Below, piece by piece: positions 14,223-20,628 of a stretch of DNA of 20,628 nt (position 1 is its first letter; the number at the start of each line of letters is the position of its first letter). Location of the stretch: positions 1 through 20,628 of the forward strand of contig JBDSTZ010000544.1 in the NCBI GenBank assembly GCA_039927975.1, written 5' to 3'. The stretch is from JBDSTZ01 sp039927975. GTDB taxonomy: Bacteria > Pseudomonadota > Gammaproteobacteria > Burkholderiales > Burkholderiaceae_D. The position numbers were made by a program, and so were the translations under genes. Below the pieces are notes generated by a model that did no database searches, was not told where the DNA came from, and saw only the letters and a program-made list of their open reading frames with translations.

Positions 14223-14233
14223 CAGTGCAGCTA

Positions 14234-14494
14234 TTACTTAGCAGCAGCGGAAGCAGCCGAAGCAGCAGCGCTGGCAGCGGTCGAAGCAGCAGCGGTTGCA
14301 TCAGCAGCGGCCGAAGCAGCGGTCGAAGCAGCAGCAGCGGCAGCAGCAGCGTCAGCAGCTGGGGTTGCAGCAGGAGCAACAGCGGCAGGAGCTTCAACAA
14401 CTGGTGCTGGAGCAACAACAGCTGGCTCTTCTTTTTTGCCGCAAGCGACCAGAGCAACAGCCAACAGGGAGGCGATCAGCAGGGATTTTTTCAT
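14234..14494 (-). CDS. Small alanine-rich lipoprotein
   Basis: The product has 86 residues. MKKSLLIASLLAVALVACGKK is a short lipoprotein signal with the lipobox LVAC and Cys18 as the acylated residue. A Lys/Glu spot and an Ala/Pro/Val stretch (about 24-48) follow, and then residues 49-86 consist almost only of Ala, Ser and Thr, including the near-repeat ASTAASAAA. The tail should form a continuous helix or a flexible spacer. Function is unknown; a membrane-anchored structural spacer is one guess. Lys19 and Lys20 after the Cys do not give the classical Asp retention signal, so outer-membrane sorting is likely. AAGGA upstream of the ATG supports the start. A C-UUCG-G terminator lies 12 nt past the stop. 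The upstream region is AT-rich and dense in symmetric sites. Confidence 0.85.
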   Translation of the reverse strand: MKKSLLIASLLAVALVACGKKEEPAVVAPAPVVEAPAAVAPAATPAADAAAAAAAASTAASAAADATAAASTAASAAASAASAAAK

Positions 14495-14542
14495 GGGTTT
14501 TTCCTTAATTAATTCAAGTGTTGAAACAAGTTAATGCGATGA

Positions 14543-14560
14543 ATAATTACCGGTAATTAT
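14543..14560. promoter_or_regulatory. 18-bp perfect palindrome, candidate operator
   Basis: ATAATTACCGGTAATTAT is fully self-complementary. It lies 49 nt upstream of the lipoprotein ATG and overlaps the candidate -10 GATAAT on the minus strand. Confidence 0.6.
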
Positions 14561-14562
14561 CG

Positions 14563-14584
14563 CTCGTTAGGGAATTCTCGTTAG
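14563..14584. repeat. 8-bp direct repeat CTCGTTAG, 14-nt period
   Basis: CTCGTTAG occurs at 14563-14570 and 14577-14584, next to the 18-bp palindrome. Paired direct repeats of this kind are typical of dimeric regulator sites; this is inference. Confidence 0.55.
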
Positions 14585-14636
14585 CTTTCGTACCTGTGAT
14601 GGTGCCTGACAGACAACGGAAACTTCCTAACCCGAT

Positions 14637-14642
14637 ATTATA
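14637..14642 (-). promoter_or_regulatory. Candidate -10 (TATAAT) of the lipoprotein gene
   Basis: A perfect TATAAT on the minus strand would start RNA near 14630, giving a leader of about 135 nt that contains the direct repeats and the palindrome. The -35 is poor. Confidence 0.45.
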
Positions 14643-14798
14643 GCGAAATTTGTTGCCCCGCAATAGACAAAAGATGCTTTTACGGAAGTGTTTACTTATA
14701 TAGGAGGATAGATTTTGTAACAAATTGTTGGAATGGGCGTTTTTCCGGCCAAAATTTACGCTAGTCAACGCAATGGTGCCCAATTCGCCGCCATGTGT

Positions 14799-15296
14799 TC
14801 ATAATCCCGTCGTACTCGCATGCAATCCGGGTCGCGATTCGGCCCACATCCCCTCGAACCGCTCCAGACTGATCTCGGTCGCCGCCGGCGCGTCGAATGC
14901 CGCCTCGCCGCGCAGATGGTCGCTGTGGAAGCGCCGGACGATGTGGAGGCGATCGCCGATGCAGAACGAATCTGTCAGATGATGCAGGTTTTTGCTGGTC
15001 AGCCGGCACTCGATGCGGTGGCTGTAATCCCTTAGCAGCTTCATAAAACGCGGGTAGCTGCGCTCGATATGTTCGCTGCGATGCATAGCGAGCATGATGC
15101 TGCCCCCCGCCAGCAGGAATTGCCGCAGCGCCGCATCGGTCTCGCTATGCCCGAGATCGAACACTCGGAAGTCGGGATCGAACATCTGCAGGCTCGCGCG
15201 CGAGCGCGCGATGCATTCCTGGAAGTGCGCCTTGAGCGCAGCCTGCGTGTCGAATGGCTGCGCCTCGTAGCTGCCGCCCTTGCGTTCATGGTCCAT
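14799..15296 (-). CDS. DUF7931-like conserved hypothetical protein
   Basis: The product has 165 residues. It has no signal peptide or membrane segment and is probably cytosolic. The layout recalls the family often mislabelled as HPA2 histone acetyltransferase and now, as I recall, DUF7931: an N-terminal helix (ALKAHFQECIARSRASLQMF), a DPDF...DLG loop, a strand GGSIMLAMH at about 64-72, a segment YPRFMKLLRDYSHRIECR at about 81-98, a strand of SFCIGDRLHIVRRF at about 110-123, and a closing ERFEGMWAES. The pattern resembles a phospholipase-D-like half without the HKD motif. No catalytic residues can be named. AGGAG seven to eight nt upstream of the ATG supports the start. It lies 79 nt downstream of roxA on the same strand and is probably cotranscribed. 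Confidence 0.7.
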   Translation of the reverse strand: MDHERKGGSYEAQPFDTQAALKAHFQECIARSRASLQMFDPDFRVFDLGHSETDAALRQFLLAGGSIMLAMHRSEHIERSYPRFMKLLRDYSHRIECRLTSKNLHHLTDSFCIGDRLHIVRRFHSDHLRGEAAFDAPAATEISLERFEGMWAESRPGLHASTTGL

Positions 15297-15341
15297 CGCG
15301 CATCTCCTTGCATCGTCTGATTGAAGGGTGCTTCAGCCAGT

Positions 15342-15382
15342 GTCCTGAGTTGCTAGTTCGTTGAACAATAAATGCTCAGGAC
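15342..15382. repeat. 8-bp inverted repeat between roxA and the DUF7931-like gene
   Basis: GTCCTGAG (15342-15349) and CTCAGGAC (15375-15382) are exact inverses 25 nt apart; the second overlaps the roxA stop codon. A direct repeat GCTAGTTC (15352-15359, 15383-15390) is interleaved. It could form an intercistronic hairpin. Confidence 0.5.
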
Positions 15383-16500
15383 GCTAGTTCCACCCAGCCG
15401 TCCTGATACCAGGTGTACAAGGCTTCGAGCACGTCGTCCGAGGCCGCCGCCGCTGCCGCGCCATCGAGCTTGCGCGTGTTGGCCAGCGTGTCCAGCACTG
15501 CCTTGTCGGCGCGCCCCACGGCGAACGATTCGCCGTTGATGAACACGTGCTTGCCGCGATACAGCATCAGCGTCTTGCGCGACAAGACCACGCCGCGCTT
15601 GGCCAGCGCCTCGCCGAAGCGGCCCACCGTCAAGGGCTTGGCGGGGCCGGTGAAAAACACATTGTGCTTCGGTTCCGACAAGTGCTCGCCGAGGAAGATG
15701 GTGATGTCCTCCTCGGTGAAGCGCACCTTGTTCAATTCCTCGGCGACAGTGGAGAGCATATGGCGCGGGATTTCAGCCGGGTTGTTCGACAGCGCCAGGT
15801 CCGGATCGGCGTAGCGGCCGGGCAGGTCGATCGAATCGGCCATGAATTGCAGGAAGGCTTCGCCCAGTTCCTGATAGGAGGGCGCCCGGAAACCGATCGA
15901 ATAGGTCATGCACTCGCACTCGGCCACGCCATCGTGCGCGTAGTGCGGCGGCAGGTAGAGCATGTCGCCCGGTTCCAGCACGAATTCTTCCTGCGGCGTG
16001 AAGTTGCGCAGGATCTTGAGCGGCATGCCCTCGACCAGCGACAAGTCCTTCTGGGCGCCGATGCGCCAGCGCCGCCGGCCGTGCGCCTGCAGCAGGAACA
16101 CGTCGTAGGAATCGAAGTGGGGACCGACGCCGCCGCCGTTGCTGGCGTAGCTGATCATCAGGTCGTCGAGGCGGGCGTCGGGAATGAAGCTGAACTGGCG
16201 CAGCAGGGCGTCGGCCTTGGCGTCGTACAGGTTGGCGCCCTGCACCAGCATGGTCCAGCCTTCCTGGCTGCGCGGCGGCAACGCCTCGAACGGGCCGTGC
16301 TGCATGTTCCACTCGCCGTCGACCTGGGTGATCAGGCGCGACTCGATGTGATTCAGCTTGGCCATCTCGGCCAGCGCCTCGAACTTGAGCAGCGGCTTCA
16401 TACCGGGGATCGCCTGGCGGATCAGCAGCGGTTTCTTGTGCCAGTAATCACGCAAAAATTGGGCGGGCGTGATGTCGCCGAGGAGCTGTAATTTTTTCAT
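15376..16500 (-). CDS. roxA: Ribosomal protein L16 arginine hydroxylase (JmjC oxygenase RoxA/YcfD)
   Basis: The product has 374 residues, against 373 for E. coli YcfD. This cytoplasmic 2-oxoglutarate/Fe(II) oxygenase hydroxylates an arginine of ribosomal protein L16. The JmjC iron triad is visible as His128 and Asp130 (GPHFDSYD) with His189 (PPHYAHD). The N-terminus LGDITPAQFLRDYWHKKPLLI is typical, and the C-terminal part has the expected dimerisation and winged-helix region. The ATG at 16500 has no Shine-Dalgarno sequence, and a perfect TATAAT ends five nt before it, so the mRNA may be leaderless. The gene is divergent from slyD with an 82-nt gap. Confidence 0.94.
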   Translation of the reverse strand: MKKLQLLGDITPAQFLRDYWHKKPLLIRQAIPGMKPLLKFEALAEMAKLNHIESRLITQVDGEWNMQHGPFEALPPRSQEGWTMLVQGANLYDAKADALLRQFSFIPDARLDDLMISYASNGGGVGPHFDSYDVFLLQAHGRRRWRIGAQKDLSLVEGMPLKILRNFTPQEEFVLEPGDMLYLPPHYAHDGVAECECMTYSIGFRAPSYQELGEAFLQFMADSIDLPGRYADPDLALSNNPAEIPRHMLSTVAEELNKVRFTEEDITIFLGEHLSEPKHNVFFTGPAKPLTVGRFGEALAKRGVVLSRKTLMLYRGKHVFINGESFAVGRADKAVLDTLANTRKLDGAAAAAASDDVLEALYTWYQDGWVELAS

Positions 16501-16505
16501 GCGTC

Positions 16506-16511
16506 ATTATA
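16506..16511 (-). promoter_or_regulatory. -10 (TATAAT) of roxA, five nt from the ATG
   Basis: On the minus strand TATAAT is followed by GACGC and the roxA ATG, which puts the expected transcription start on or next to the start codon. No -35 is recognisable. Confidence 0.55.
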
Positions 16512-16545
16512 ACAATGCCGAAACGGGTCGCGGCGGCGCCGGGGG

Positions 16546-16551
16546 TATAAT
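16546..16551 (+). promoter_or_regulatory. -10 (TATAAT) of slyD
   Basis: A perfect TATAAT lies 31 nt before the slyD ATG, and AAGGA (16571-16575) sits seven nt before the ATG. The -35 region is GC-rich and weak. Confidence 0.6.
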
Positions 16552-16582
16552 CTGCCTGCCAAAACCATGAAAGGAATGCACT

Positions 16583-17125
16583 ATGAAGATTGCCAAGAAC
16601 ACGGTAGTGACGGTCAACTACAAACTATCGGACGCACAGAACAACCTGATCGAAGACGGCAGTCAGCCCATGGTCTATTTGCACGGCGGTTACGAGAACA
16701 CCCTGCCCAAGATCGAGGAAGAACTCGACGGGAAGGAAGCCGGCTACGCCTCAACGATCCAGATCGAACCGGACGACGCTTTCGGCGATTACGACCCGGC
16801 GCTGGTCAAGGTCGAGCCGCGCAACCGCCTGCCCGAGCCGCTTGAAGTCGGCATGCAATTTGAAGGCATGCCCGACAGCACCGACGGCGACGAGGAAGCG
16901 ATGATCTTCACCGTCACCGACATCGCCGACGACAAGGTTGTGCTCGACGGGAACCACCCGCTGGCCGGCATGGCCCTGCGCTTTGAATTGTCGGTGGTCG
17001 ATGTGCGCGCCGCAACGGACGAGGAAATCGCCCACGAGCACGTGCACGGCGCCCATGGCCATCACCATGGCGAAGAAGATGACGGCGAAGAGGGCGACCA
17101 CTTCCGCACCCATCCTGTGCATTGA
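16583..17125 (+). CDS. slyD: SlyD-like FKBP-type peptidyl-prolyl isomerase
   Basis: The product has 180 residues. SlyD is a cytosolic chaperone and prolyl isomerase that also delivers nickel for hydrogenase assembly in some bacteria. The FKBP part is split: residues 1-70 (VTVNYKL, VYLHGGYENTLPKIEEELDG, DAFGDYD) and about 121-145 (DGNHPLAGMALRFELSV). An insert-in-flap domain lies at about 72-120. The tail from 150 is rich in His, Glu and Asp (HEHVHGAHGHHHGEEDDGEE), a metal-binding type close to E. coli SlyD but lacking its cysteines. AAGGA at 16571-16575 sets the start; an out-of-frame ATG at 16567 is ignored. It is divergent from roxA. Confidence 0.93.
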   Translation: MKIAKNTVVTVNYKLSDAQNNLIEDGSQPMVYLHGGYENTLPKIEEELDGKEAGYASTIQIEPDDAFGDYDPALVKVEPRNRLPEPLEVGMQFEGMPDSTDGDEEAMIFTVTDIADDKVVLDGNHPLAGMALRFELSVVDVRAATDEEIAHEHVHGAHGHHHGEEDDGEEGDHFRTHPVH

Positions 17126-17133
17126 TGTGTTGT

Positions 17134-17150
17134 GCCGCCATCAGGGCGGC
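17134..17150 (+). other. Hairpin after slyD
   Basis: GCCGCC-ATCAG-GGCGGC forms a 6-bp stem eight nt past the stop codon. With no T-run it is at best a weak terminator. Confidence 0.35.
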
Positions 17151-17241
17151 GCGCGCGAGGCGGCGGTAGCGCGGCCGCCGGCAGGGTTGCGACCTTGGCC
17201 GCCGGCGTGCTGCTCGCAGACTGCGGTCAACCCGCGGCCCG

Positions 17242-17312
17242 CTACTGGCCACTGTCGGCCAAGCACCGGCAGGCTACCGGTCAGCTACCGACAAACTACC
17301 GGCTAGCTACTC
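17242..17312. repeat. Degenerate 11-bp tandem repeat (CGGTAG units on the minus strand)
   Basis: On the plus strand CTACCG occurs at 17274, 17285 and 17296, and CTACTC at 17307. Degenerate units lie at 17263 (GCACCG), 17252 (CTGTCG) and 17242 (CTACTG). Spacing is 11 nt throughout except for one 10-nt step. The array begins at the stop codon of the minus-strand gene and fills most of the gap toward slyD. Confidence 0.7.
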
Positions 17313-18251
17313 GCGCACCGTGAACATGCCGGTCGTGTCCGGATCGACCCGCACGTCCACCACCTTCGACCCCACGCTCAGGTGACCGAGCCTGCCGCGC
17401 CAGACGATCGCCGGCGTGCCGCCTTCCGGCGCCGCCGTGTCGACCAGCAAGACCTTCCCCGAAAACTTCTGCGCCAGGCCGACGATCTGCTTGCGCACCT
17501 CTTCATAGCCATCGCGCGCGGAGCCGCTCGGCCTGCCCAGCAGCGCGCGCAAGCCGGTCGGCTGCGACAGCGCCTTCACATCGCCGTCCGAGAACAGCAC
17601 CACCGCGCTGCGCTTGTCGCGCCGCGCAAAGGCGAACAGCTGGTGCAGCCAGAAGCGGTTGGCCACCAGCCGGTCCTCGAACTCGCTGTTGCGCCCCGCC
17701 TCTGGCCGATAGTGATTGTTATTCGACGGCAGATTGATCGTCGCGTACAGCACGCCGCCCACATCCCAATACGCGTTCTCGGCGTAGCTGCGGAATTTGG
17801 CGGTGTTCGACAGGCGCGACACCGGCAGCGCATGCTTGCCCAGCGTGGCCGGTTCGGCGGCGAAGATCTCGCGCCAGCGCGCCAGCCGCTCGGCCGACAC
17901 GGTGCGCCCGCCGACCTTGCACTCGCTCCAGTCGGCCGCCGCCGGCGCCACGATCAGCGGACGGCGCGCGTCGTCGAGCAGCTCGCGGCGCCGCTCGTAC
18001 AGCTTGTCGTTGCAAGGCTCGGCCGCGCCCTTGATGCCGATGACGACCATGAAGGCCTGCGCAGCCTCGGTGTTGTCGGCGACAAGCTGCTTGAGCCTGG
18101 CCTCGCCATCCGGCCTGGCGAACTGGTTGCCGGCCGCCGCGAAGCGATACTGCTCGTCCGCCTGCTTGGGCGCGGCCGCGCCGGCGCCGCACAGCGCCAG
18201 CAGGCTGGCCGCGGCCAGCGCGCGGCGCGTGAACGGGACGCGGGTCAGCAT
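17307..18251 (-). CDS. Exported protein resembling a calcineurin-like phosphoesterase without metal ligands
   Basis: From the ATG at 18251 the product has 314 residues. The start overlaps the mutS stop in a TGATG, so translation is coupled. The signal peptide (FTRRALAAASLLALCGAGAAA) has a twin-Arg and could be Tat or Sec, with a cut near residue 27. The body matches, from memory, a family of exported metallophosphoesterases: GIKGAAEPCNDKLYERRREL at about 72-91, DWSEC at 107-111, ERLARWREIFAAEPATLGKH at 121-140, ENAYWDVGGVLYATINLPSN at 158-177 and ANRFWLHQLFAFAR at 197-210. Where active members have GDIKxG, PGDNxW and a GDTH-like motif, this one reads GIKGA, APAAADW and VDTAAP. The metal-binding Asp, Asn and His therefore appear lost. 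It is probably a non-catalytic binding or scaffold protein in the periplasm. Function is unknown. Confidence 0.7.
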   Translation of the reverse strand: MLTRVPFTRRALAAASLLALCGAGAAAPKQADEQYRFAAAGNQFARPDGEARLKQLVADNTEAAQAFMVVIGIKGAAEPCNDKLYERRRELLDDARRPLIVAPAAADWSECKVGGRTVSAERLARWREIFAAEPATLGKHALPVSRLSNTAKFRSYAENAYWDVGGVLYATINLPSNNNHYRPEAGRNSEFEDRLVANRFWLHQLFAFARRDKRSAVVLFSDGDVKALSQPTGLRALLGRPSGSARDGYEEVRKQIVGLAQKFSGKVLLVDTAAPEGGTPAIVWRGRLGHLSVGSKVVDVRVDPDTTGMFTVRE

Positions 18252-20628
18252 CACGCCGACAAGCGCTTCAAGTGGTACAGCTGTTCGAGCGCCTCGCGCG
18301 GGCTCAGGGCGTCCGGATCGAGTTCGGCCAGCGCCTGCCGCAGCGCGCCGTCGGCCGCGGGCGCCGGCGCCGGTTCGTCGTCCGGCTCCACGCACGGCAG
18401 CGCGAACAGGTCGCGCTGCGGGGTGGTGTCGAGCGCCTGCGATTCAAGCCGCGCCAGGTGCTTGCGGGCCGCCTTGATCACGCCTTGCGGCACGCCGGCC
18501 AGCTGCGCCACCTGCAAGCCGTAGCTTTGCGAGGCGGGGCCGGCCTGCACCGCGTGCAGGAACACGATGCTGTCCTTGTGTTCGACTGCCGACAGGTGCA
18601 CGTTCGCCGCCGACGGATGGCTCTCGGGCAGCTGGGTCAATTCAAAATAATGGGTGGCGAACAGCGTGAAGCTGCGGCTCGTGTCGATCAGGTGGCGCGC
18701 GATCGCCCACGCCAGCGCCAGGCCGTCGAAGGTCGAGGTGCCGCGCCCGACTTCGTCCATCAGCACCAGCGAATGCTCGGTGGCGCCGTTGAGGATCGCC
18801 GCCGATTCGGTCATCTCGACCATGAAGGTCGAACGCCCGCCGGCCAGATCGTCGGTCGCGCCGATGCGGGTGAAGATGCGGTCGATCGGACCGATGGTGG
18901 CGCTGGTGGCCGGCACGTAGCTGCCGACGTAGGCCAGCAGCGTGATCAGCGCCACCTGGCGCATGAAGGTCGATTTACCGCCCATGTTGGGGCCGGTGAT
19001 GAGCAGCAGGCGGCGCTCGTCCTTCAACTGGCAATCGTTGGCGATGAACCGCTCGATCTGGTTTTCCACCACCGGGTGGCGACCCTCGCAAATGTTCAGG
19101 CAGGGCTCGGCCACCAGCTGCGGCGCGCTCCAGTTGTGCTGCAGCGCGTGGCTGGTGAGGGCGGTCAGGGTGTCGAGCTGCGCCAGGCCCTGCGCCACCG
19201 TCTGCAAGGTGCCGATGTGCGGCGCCAGGTCGGCCAGCAGCTGGTCGTACAGCAGCTTCTCGCGCACCAGCGCCTTGTCCTGCGCCGACAGGGCCTTGTC
19301 CTCGAACACCTTTAACTCCGGCGTGATGTAGCGCTCGGCGTTCTTGAGGGTCTGGCGCCGGCGGTAGTCGTCCGGCACCTTGGTGGTCTGGCCGTGGGTC
19401 ACCTCGATGTAGAAGCCGTGCACCCGGTTGTACTCGACCCGCAGATTGGCGATGCCGGTGCGGGCCCGCTCGCGCGTTTCGAGGTCGACCAGGAACTGGC
19501 CGGCGTTCTCGGAAAGCCCGCGCAGCTCGTCGAGTTCGGCGTCGAAGCCGCGCGCGAACACGCCGCCGTCGCGCACCATTGCCGCCGGTTCCTCGGCCAC
19601 TGCGCGCACCAGCAGGTCGAGACAGGCTTCCGGCGTGGCGATCGCCGCGTGCACGCTCGCCAGCAGGCTCGCCTCGCCGGCGATAAAGGCTTGCTGCAGG
19701 CTGTGGCGCAGCGCCGGCAGCTGCTTGAGACCGTCGCGCAGACTCGCCAGGTCGCGCGGGCGCGCCGACAACAGGGCGATGCGGGTGGTGATGCGTTCGA
19801 TGTCGGGCACCTGGCCGAGCGTGGCGGCCAGCGCGCCGCTGGTGTCGCTGGCGGCCAGCGAGGCGATCGCCGCGTGCCGTGCGCGCGCCACGTTCTGGTC
19901 GCGCCGCGCGTGATGCAGCCAGTGGCGCAACATGCGTGAACCCATCGCCGTGCGGCAGTGGTCGAGCAGCGAGAACAGGGTGGGAGACTCCTGGCCGCGA
20001 ATGGTCTCGGTCAGCTCCAGGTTGCGCCGGGTGGCCGCGTCCAGGCCGATGAATTCGTGCTCGGTCTCGGTCGACAGGCTGCGCACATGCTGCAGGCCGC
20101 GCCCCTGGGTCGACTGGGCGTAGCGCAGCAGCGCGCCGGCCGCGCCGAATGCGGCGCCCAGGCCGTCGGCGCCGAAGCCGGTGAGGGTGGCCACGGCCAG
20201 CTGGTCGAGCAGCGCCTTGTGGCCGCCGACCACGTCGAAGTGCCAGTCCGGCACCTGCTGGGTGTGCGCGAGATCGCTGTCGACGAACATGTCGGCGCCG
20301 TCGGCGCGCAGGATTTCGGCCGGGGCGATGCGTTCGAGCTCCTGCTGCAGGCGCACGCCGACGGTGCGGGCGTCGCCGGAAAACTCCATCAGCTTGAGCG
20401 CGCCGCTGGCCAGCGACAGCCACGCGAGGCCAGTGGTGACGACCTTGCGCTGGCTGATCATGCACACTGCCAGCAGCGGGCGCTCGGCTTTTTCGGGCAG
20501 CAGGTCGGCGTCGGTCAGGGTGCCGGGGGTGACCACCCGCATGACCTTGCGCTCGACCGGGCCCTTGCTGGTGGCCGGGTCGCCAATCTGCTCGCAGATC
20601 GCGCACGATTCGCCGAGCTTGACCAGCT
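18251..20628 (-). CDS. mutS: DNA mismatch repair ATPase MutS, 5' end off window
   Basis: The C-terminal 791 residues are present. The N-terminal about 90 residues, including the mismatch-probing Phe-x-Glu motif, lie beyond the right edge. The visible part begins LVKLGESCAICEQIGDPATS and covers the end of domain I, the connector, core, clamp and ATPase domains. The Walker A GPNMGGKST is encoded at 18968-18994. The Walker B region, LVLMDE followed by VGRGTSTFDG, is at 18722-18769. The C-terminal tail has an Ala/Pro linker and ends EALEQLYHLKRLSA. MutS recognises mismatches and recruits MutL. An internal ATG at 20542 is not the start, because conserved MutS sequence continues upstream of it. The stop overlaps the next gene's start by one base. 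Confidence 0.97.
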   Translation of the reverse strand, partial: LVKLGESCAICEQIGDPATSKGPVERKVMRVVTPGTLTDADLLPEKAERPLLAVCMISQRKVVTTGLAWLSLASGALKLMEFSGDARTVGVRLQQELERIAPAEILRADGADMFVDSDLAHTQQVPDWHFDVVGGHKALLDQLAVATLTGFGADGLGAAFGAAGALLRYAQSTQGRGLQHVRSLSTETEHEFIGLDAATRRNLELTETIRGQESPTLFSLLDHCRTAMGSRMLRHWLHHARRDQNVARARHAAIASLAASDTSGALAATLGQVPDIERITTRIALLSARPRDLASLRDGLKQLPALRHSLQQAFIAGEASLLASVHAAIATPEACLDLLVRAVAEEPAAMVRDGGVFARGFDAELDELRGLSENAGQFLVDLETRERARTGIANLRVEYNRVHGFYIEVTHGQTTKVPDDYRRRQTLKNAERYITPELKVFEDKALSAQDKALVREKLLYDQLLADLAPHIGTLQTVAQGLAQLDTLTALTSHALQHNWSAPQLVAEPCLNICEGRHPVVENQIERFIANDCQLKDERRLLLITGPNMGGKSTFMRQVALITLLAYVGSYVPATSATIGPIDRIFTRIGATDDLAGGRSTFMVEMTESAAILNGATEHSLVLMDEVGRGTSTFDGLALAWAIARHLIDTSRSFTLFATHYFELTQLPESHPSAANVHLSAVEHKDSIVFLHAVQAGPASQSYGLQVAQLAGVPQGVIKAARKHLARLESQALDTTPQRDLFALPCVEPDDEPAPAPAADGALRQALAELDPDALSPREALEQLYHLKRLSA

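Larger units (their letters stand above)
14495..14798. other. AT-rich upstream region of the lipoprotein gene
   Basis: This 304-nt stretch is markedly AT-rich against its surroundings and has no gene I can support. On the minus strand it holds a perfect -10 (TATAAT, 14642-14637), a second candidate -10 (GATAAT, 14561-14556), an 18-bp palindrome and an 8-bp direct repeat, each described separately. Confidence 0.6.

Noticed and set aside
14296..14508. A Gln/Arg-rich plus-strand frame opposite the lipoprotein gene
   Set aside because: It is an antisense reading of Ala codons in the low-complexity lipoprotein tail.
14547..14783. A 78-codon minus-strand frame in the AT-rich stretch
   Set aside because: There is no ribosome-binding site or recognisable motif, and it overlaps the promoter elements of the lipoprotein gene.

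Overview
This is a GC-rich chromosomal segment of a betaproteobacterium. It most resembles Oxalobacteraceae (Massilia/Duganella/Janthinobacterium type), judging from the dapA-bamC and M50 protease-trpS neighbourhoods, the long tryptophanyl-tRNA synthetase, the RoxA/SlyD pair and the DUF7931-like protein. This assignment is inference from gene content, since no rRNA gene lies in the window. Most genes are housekeeping. I see no insertion sequence, prophage, CRISPR array, tRNA or rRNA.

Layout. 1-425: 3' part of a RES-domain toxin gene. 575-1189: exported START-like (SRPBCC) protein. 1232-2799 (minus): gamma-carbonic anhydrase followed by hslO (redox chaperone Hsp33). 2947-3828: alpha/beta hydrolase. 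4033-4866: PHP-domain phosphoesterase. 4886-5794 (minus) and 5966-6832 (plus): divergent LysR regulator and PdxI-like pyridoxal reductase around a shared control region. 7003-8480: htpX and yciO, overlapping by 4 nt. 8551-10961: M50 membrane protease, trpS and a frameshifted methyltransferase gene, tightly packed. 11101-13228: dapA and bamC, closed by a strong terminator. 13420-13980: VOC-family gene behind a long, highly structured leader. 14234-14494 (minus): alanine-rich lipoprotein. 14799-16500 (minus): roxA then a DUF7931-like gene. 16583-17125: slyD. 17307-20628 (minus): mutS (its 5' end is off the window) overlapped by an exported protein that looks like a calcineurin-type phosphoesterase without metal ligands.

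Functional themes. Protein quality control and stress recur (Hsp33, HtpX, SlyD, M50 protease, BamC). Translation and tRNA functions are TrpS, YciO and RoxA, which hydroxylates a ribosomal protein. Lysine/peptidoglycan precursor synthesis is represented by DapA, and mismatch repair by MutS.

Most unusual points: (1) the about 190-nt leader of the VOC gene, which folds on paper into four consecutive near-perfect hairpins plus a helix covering the Shine-Dalgarno sequence, with a competing helix; (2) the apparent pseudo-phosphoesterase translationally coupled to mutS; (3) a TrpRS with a four-cysteine pattern like the iron-sulfur TrpRS of Thermotoga; (4) a one-base frameshift in a methyltransferase gene between trpS and dapA; (5) dense symmetric elements upstream of the alanine-rich lipoprotein gene. 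All structure and promoter calls were made by eye and have not been computed.
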